From NCBI GenBank assembly GCA_022574815.1, contig JACZRH010000011.1, forward strand, positions 1-33,090: a DNA stretch of 33,090 nt, given 5' to 3'. The notes under the pieces are model-generated. The model made no database searches. It was given only the letters and a program-made list of their open reading frames with translations, and was not told the origin of the DNA. A program made the position numbers and the translations under genes. The number at the start of each line of letters is the position of its first letter. Within the stretch, counting starts at the first letter, position 1. Positions 29,797 through 33,090 of the stretch are shown piece after piece. Source of the stretch: Planctomycetota bacterium. Its GTDB lineage: Bacteria > Planctomycetota > Phycisphaerae > UBA1845 > Fen-1342.

Positions 29797-30900
29797 TCAG
29801 CCCGACGGGCCGGCTAAGGTCTCAAGGTAAGCACTATCTCGCTGCGCGGGACGATCGGACGGTACGCCGGTCTCGCGCACGGCGCGTGCGTCCGGTGCCC
29901 GGCCGGCCACCGCCAGATGTTGGTCGAAGAATCGAACGATCAGACGGGAATAGGCCGCGGGGTGCAGGATCGCCGCTTGGTTGTGCCGCGCGCCGGGCGC
30001 GATCCAGAGGTACTTCGGCTGACCGGCGAGGGCGTACAGCCGCCGACTTTGCTCGACCGGCAGGTAGGAGTCCTTTTCGCCGTGGATGAAGAGCGTGGGC
30101 CGCGGCGTCATGCGCTGGATGGCCTTTCGCACGGAGGGGAAGCGGCAACGAAACTCACGCCGCGCGCGGTTGATCATGAGCCAGCGCAGGAACCGCCAAA
30201 AGACCGGCGGGTGGTGCTCGTACACGACGCGCACCTTGGCGAAGATGTACGCCCAGCGTTTCATGAGCGATTCGATGGTGGTATCGGTGCTGAACGCACC
30301 ATCGGAAACGATCGCTCGGACTTCCGGGTTTTCAACGGCGGTCAAGATCGCCGCCCCGGCGCCGCGCGAGATACCGAAGATTCCGATGTCGCGCGGCCGG
30401 CCGCGCTCCTCGAGCCAGTTCTGGATGAAGGCGACGGCGCCGCGCATGTCGTCGATCTCGCGGTCGGTGACCCACTGGCGCGGGGCGTAGTCGTCCTCGA
30501 CCAGCGACTGTCCGTGCCCGCGGAAGTCGAAGGTGAACACGTCGTAACCGACCTCCAGCAAAGGTCGGCAATAGCGTGCGCAGGAGTGCATGTCGGAGCA
30601 AAACTCATGGGCGAACACGACCAACCCGAGCCGCGGCACCGTCGGCTCGGCTTCGATGATCATGCCGAAGAGCCGCGAGCCGTCGAAGGCCGGGAAGCTC
30701 ACCGGTTCGCCCGGTAAGCGCTCGAAATCGATGGGATTTCGTGCCAGGGGCGGTTTGGTGGTCCGCATGATGTTCAGGGAGATGCGAACGTACTTCGCGA
30801 GTATGAGCGCCGGGACAATGACGAGCGTGGCGGTGGTGGTGACGATTACGACGATGGCCCAGTTTCGGGCCAATATCTCGACAACGGACCAACCGAGCAA
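29797..30900 (-). CDS. Membrane-anchored alpha/beta hydrolase
   Basis: A 367-residue serine hydrolase. One membrane helix at residues 14-36 (WAIVVIVTTTATLVIVPALI) tethers the enzyme. The alpha/beta core has LGLVVFAHEFCSDMHSCARY, YDVFTFDFRGHGQSL and the nucleophile elbow GIFGISRGAG with Ser178 (GxSxG). PTLFIHGEKDSYLP carries Asp277 and APGARHNQAA carries His306, completing the triad. A cap insertion lies between residues about 200 and 265. The last 40 residues are disordered. TTG 30900 is chosen because GGAG lies 7 bases upstream and no ATG or GTG precedes the helix in frame. It sits between ispF (63-bp gap) and the GH3 gene (21-bp gap), all on the minus strand. It may be an esterase, thioesterase or amidase. 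Confidence 0.9.
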   Translation of the reverse strand: MLGWSVVEILARNWAIVVIVTTTATLVIVPALILAKYVRISLNIMRTTKPPLARNPIDFERLPGEPVSFPAFDGSRLFGMIIEAEPTVPRLGLVVFAHEFCSDMHSCARYCRPLLEVGYDVFTFDFRGHGQSLVEDDYAPRQWVTDREIDDMRGAVAFIQNWLEERGRPRDIGIFGISRGAGAAILTAVENPEVRAIVSDGAFSTDTTIESLMKRWAYIFAKVRVVYEHHPPVFWRFLRWLMINRARREFRCRFPSVRKAIQRMTPRPTLFIHGEKDSYLPVEQSRRLYALAGQPKYLWIAPGARHNQAAILHPAAYSRLIVRFFDQHLAVAGRAPDARAVRETGVPSDRPAQRDSAYLETLAGPSG

Positions 30901-30963
30901 ATCAGCACTCCGCGAAGGGCATCGGCAAGATCGACGGCGCGCACGTGAGCAAACCGCTTGGGA

Positions 30964-31479
30964 TCATACTGTTCCCGTCTGCGGTCGTCCATCGGCGGCG
31001 CCCGCGGCTTCGAGCAAGGCCGTGGCCCAGCACGCCATCGCCTCGCCGCGGCCGATAGCGTCGAGCCCTTCGTTGGTCGTCGCCTTCAGGCCGACCGCCG
31101 AAATTGGAATATCGAGCAAATCGGCAATGGTCTGGCGAATGCGGTCCTTGTAGGGCGTGAGTTTCGGGGTCTCGGCGTGAATGATCAGGTCAACATTGCC
31201 CACTCGCCAGCCCGCGGAACGAATGCGTTCGAGGACCCTCGTTACGAAACGACGGCTGTCGGCGTTCTTGTGGGTCGGATCGGTGTCCGGAAACAACTCG
31301 CCGATATCGCCCAACGCCGCGGCCCCGAGTAGGGCGTCGCAAAGTGCGTGCAGGACGATGTCCCCGTCGCTGTGCCCGAGCAAGCCGCGGTCGTGCTCGA
31401 TCGGAACGCCGCCAAGGACCAGCATGCGGCCTTTGGTGAAGCGGTGCAGGTCGTATCCGATACCAGTTCGAAATTCCAT
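30964..31479 (-). CDS. ispF: 2-C-methyl-D-erythritol 2,4-cyclodiphosphate synthase
   Basis: A 171-residue enzyme of the MEP isoprenoid pathway. It cyclises CDP-methylerythritol 2-phosphate to the cyclodiphosphate with release of CMP, acting as a soluble trimer. It opens MEFRTGIGYDLHRF with zinc ligands Asp10 and His12, then GGVPIEHDRGLLGHSDGDIV and LHALCDALLGAAALGDIGEL, with the third ligand His44. FPDTDP and KNADSRR follow, and LKATTNEGLDAIGRGEAMAC carries the CMP-site Thr-Thr-Asn-Glu. Length is the family norm (about 155-170). ATG 31479 starts the conserved region; the Shine-Dalgarno is weak. No other MEP genes are adjacent. It is divergent from the zinc-ribbon protein gene. Confidence 0.97.
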   Translation of the reverse strand: MEFRTGIGYDLHRFTKGRMLVLGGVPIEHDRGLLGHSDGDIVLHALCDALLGAAALGDIGELFPDTDPTHKNADSRRFVTRVLERIRSAGWRVGNVDLIIHAETPKLTPYKDRIRQTIADLLDIPISAVGLKATTNEGLDAIGRGEAMACWATALLEAAGAADGRPQTGTV

Positions 31480-31587
31480 GCCGTTGAACAAGCCGGGGCG
31501 CGTGACGAGAACCTTACGGGGGGCATATGATACAAGGAAGCGCTGTGCGTGTGGAGTCGCCGCACGTGGCGCAGAGCGAGTGAGTCG

Positions 31588-32040
31588 ATGGCCCGACAAC
31601 GACCAATGGTCCAACACACCGATTTCCGCGCAGTACTCGCGGCGCGCGCCGACGTATCGCTCGGCGCGTACGGCCGGCGCCAACGGCGGCGCCAGATGCT
31701 CGTGGCGCTCGGCGGCCTGGCGCTGATCGGCGGGGCGTTCGCACTGTATGCGACGCTCAGCCCCGATTTTGGATCGTCGCGAGTGACGGAATACGCCGTG
31801 CGGGTGCGGTGCATCGTCGAAATCTGCGACTACGAGGCGGAAGTTCGCATATCGACGCAGCAGTCGCTACCGCTGACCTGTCCCCAATGCGGCCAACGCT
31901 CCTGCCGAGCCCTGTCGAAGTGTCTGAATGAAACGTGCGGCGAGTTGTTCTTTGCCGACTCGTCGAAGACTCATCCGCGTTGCCCCAAGTGCAAGGGCGC
32001 CAGGGTGGGTTCGGCCGCGTCGGAATTGGTCGCACCTTGA
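31588..32040 (+). CDS. Cys-rich zinc-ribbon membrane protein of unknown function
   Basis: A 150-residue protein with a basic N-terminus, one membrane helix (MLVALGGLALIGGAFALYAT, residues 37-56) and a Cys-rich domain on the far side. Cysteines 75, 80, 98, 101, 106, 112, 117, 132 and 135 form three CxxC-type or spaced pairs (LTCPQCGQRSC, CLNETCGELF, RCPKCKG). That is enough for two zinc sites. This helix plus multi-ribbon plan is frequent in planctomycetes; no function is known. ATG 31588 is chosen; ATG 31606 is an alternative. It is divergent from ispF across 108 bp and upstream of prkA on the same strand, separated by 206 bp with a likely promoter, so not obviously in one operon. Confidence 0.75.
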   Translation: MARQRPMVQHTDFRAVLAARADVSLGAYGRRQRRRQMLVALGGLALIGGAFALYATLSPDFGSSRVTEYAVRVRCIVEICDYEAEVRISTQQSLPLTCPQCGQRSCRALSKCLNETCGELFFADSSKTHPRCPKCKGARVGSAASELVAP

Positions 32041-32113
32041 ACGACGCGGGCGATCGCCCGTATAGGGAAATGGGCGAACGGTCGATAATCGTTGTACGCG
32101 GGCAAGCTCCGCG

Positions 32114-32142
32114 TTGACGCCTGCGTGTGGCGCTCATAGCAT
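32114..32142 (+). promoter_or_regulatory. Candidate prkA promoter
   Basis: TTGACG (32114-32119), a 17-base spacer and TAGCAT (32137-32142) match a sigma-70 promoter at 5 of 6 and 4 of 6 positions. It lies about 105 bases before the prkA ATG in a gene-free gap. Confidence 0.35.
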
Positions 32143-32246
32143 TTTTGTGCGCCGAGAGTGAGCTTCGGGCGGCGTTTGACCGGAATCGGTGCCGGACGGC
32201 GCCCTTAGGCGAAACACGGCAGGAGAGCCTACCACGGAGGTTTTCG

Positions 32247-33090
32247 ATGTCGAAGCGCGACAGCATTTTCGAGATCGTTGAACGGCACACGGATAGCGAC
32301 AAGTTTCGACAGCGGCATTGGGAGGGCAGTTTCGCCGAGTACCTCGACTTGGTCAGCGACAATCCGCGTATCGCTCGAAACGCCTTCCAACGCATCCACG
32401 ACATGATCCAGCACTTCGGCATCGAGCGCTACACCTACATGAGGAACGACTTCGTTCACTACAAGTTCTTCGACGACCCGTTCGGCGACGGGGAGGACGC
32501 GGTCTACGGGCTCGACGGGGCCCTGATGCGACTGGTCGAGTGCTTCAAGTCTGCCGCCCACGGTTACGGGACGGACCGCCGCATTCTGCTGTTGCACGGC
32601 CCGGTCGGCTCGAGCAAGAGCACGATCGCCAGACTGCTGAAGAAGGGCTTGGAGTATTACTCGGCGCTCGACGAGGGGGCCTTGTACTCGTTTTCGTGGA
32701 AGATCGAGAACGAGAGCGGCGAGGTCGAGGTCGAGGATTGCCCGATGCACGAGGAGCCGCTCAAGCTCATCCCGCGCAAGGCGCGCGACGAAGTACTGGC
32801 GATGCTCAACGCCGATCTGCCGGATGACCAGCACATCCGCGTCGAGGGCGACCTCGATCCCTTCTGCCGCAAAACCTTCGAGGATCTGCTGATCCGCTAC
32901 GGCGGGGACTGGAAGAAGGTGCTGGACCACGTGGTCATTCGGCGGGTGATCCTGTCGGAGAAGGACCGCTGCGGGATCGGCACGTTCCAGCCCAAGGACG
33001 AAAAGAACCAGGACTCGACCGAACTGACCGGCGACATCAACTACCGCAAAATCGCCGAGTACGGCAGCGAGAGCGATCCGCGGGCATTCA
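32247..33090 (+). CDS. prkA: PrkA family serine protein kinase (partial, 3' end outside window)
   Basis: The first 281 codons of a PrkA-type protein, usually about 640-690 residues. PrkA has an N-terminal AAA+ domain and a C-terminal kinase-like domain and acts in stress, stationary-phase or sporulation responses, often with a YeaH/YhbH-type protein and SpoVR. The start MSKRDSIFEIVERHT is followed by FRQRHWEGSFAEYLDLVSDN, NAFQRIHDMIQHFGIERYTY, FFDDPFGDGEDAVYGLD and the Walker A loop HGPVGSSKSTIARLLKKGLE (GPVGSSKS at residues 118-125). Further on are CPMHEEPLKLIP and IGTFQPKDEKNQDSTELTGD. ATG 32247 has a perfect GGAGG 6 bases upstream. The partner genes would be downstream of the window. Confidence 0.96.
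   Translation, partial: MSKRDSIFEIVERHTDSDKFRQRHWEGSFAEYLDLVSDNPRIARNAFQRIHDMIQHFGIERYTYMRNDFVHYKFFDDPFGDGEDAVYGLDGALMRLVECFKSAAHGYGTDRRILLLHGPVGSSKSTIARLLKKGLEYYSALDEGALYSFSWKIENESGEVEVEDCPMHEEPLKLIPRKARDEVLAMLNADLPDDQHIRVEGDLDPFCRKTFEDLLIRYGGDWKKVLDHVVIRRVILSEKDRCGIGTFQPKDEKNQDSTELTGDINYRKIAEYGSESDPRAF

Overview
The window is GC-rich, densely coded chromosomal DNA. Its gene content points to a planctomycete (phylum Planctomycetota, possibly the Phycisphaerae side). Signs are several small membrane proteins with Cys4 zinc ribbons, a DUF4190-plus-pilin-like protein, a stand-alone LigD-type phosphoesterase, a HEAT/PDZ secreted protein, ankyrin and GH3 proteins, and a PrkA kinase. This is inference from protein style; there is no rRNA gene to confirm it. 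No tRNA, rRNA, CRISPR array, phage or insertion-sequence transposase was recognised.

Region 1 (1-5694, all minus strand) is the edge of an exopolysaccharide or exosortase-type gene cluster. In transcription order it holds a VanZ protein with three VanZ-like units, a GT4 glycosyltransferase, a GT9 (heptosyltransferase-like) enzyme with a Cys-rich N-terminus, a second GT4 enzyme like the exosortase/PEP-CTERM-associated sugar transferases, and the first codons of a membrane protein that looks like an O-antigen ligase. The last four are joined by a 0-bp junction, a 4-bp overlap and a 17-bp gap, so they form one operon. The leader before the first GT4 gene has a 15-bp palindrome and two mutually exclusive hairpins.

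Region 2 (5968-14991) holds an OPT-family transporter, a membrane-anchored glutamine cyclotransferase, a frameshifted zinc-ribbon/DUF4190/pilin-like gene, and histidine ammonia-lyase (hutH). hutH overlaps the end of a large secreted HEAT/PDZ protein. A LOG-family phosphoribohydrolase follows, preceded by a tandem 26-bp palindromic repeat.

Region 3 (15556-26899) is a mix of housekeeping and lineage-type genes: an amidohydrolase-fold protein with altered metal ligands plus a translationally coupled lipoprotein, a membrane protein with a probable CTG start, a LigD 3'-phosphoesterase-like protein, an M32 carboxypeptidase, two membrane proteins whose ends overlap convergently, an ankyrin protein, a quinone-oxidoreductase-like dehydrogenase, a TauE/SafE permease, a Cys-based phosphatase and a small anchored protein. 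A 20-bp perfect inverted repeat of REP/RAYT type sits between the permease and the dehydrogenase.

Region 4 (26943-33090) has a FliA/WhiG-type sigma factor with a long apparent leader. It continues with a minus-strand group ispF - anchored alpha/beta hydrolase - GH3 protein, a zinc-ribbon membrane protein, and the first 281 codons of the serine kinase prkA, which runs off the window.

Many genes end tail to tail with gaps of 44 bp or less or with an overlap, so the chromosome here is tightly packed. The least ordinary signals are the triple VanZ protein, the GH3/hydrolase pair, the small palindromic repeats (one supplying part of a promoter), two apparently leaderless genes and the CTG start. 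No complete, clearly new defence or metabolic system could be identified.
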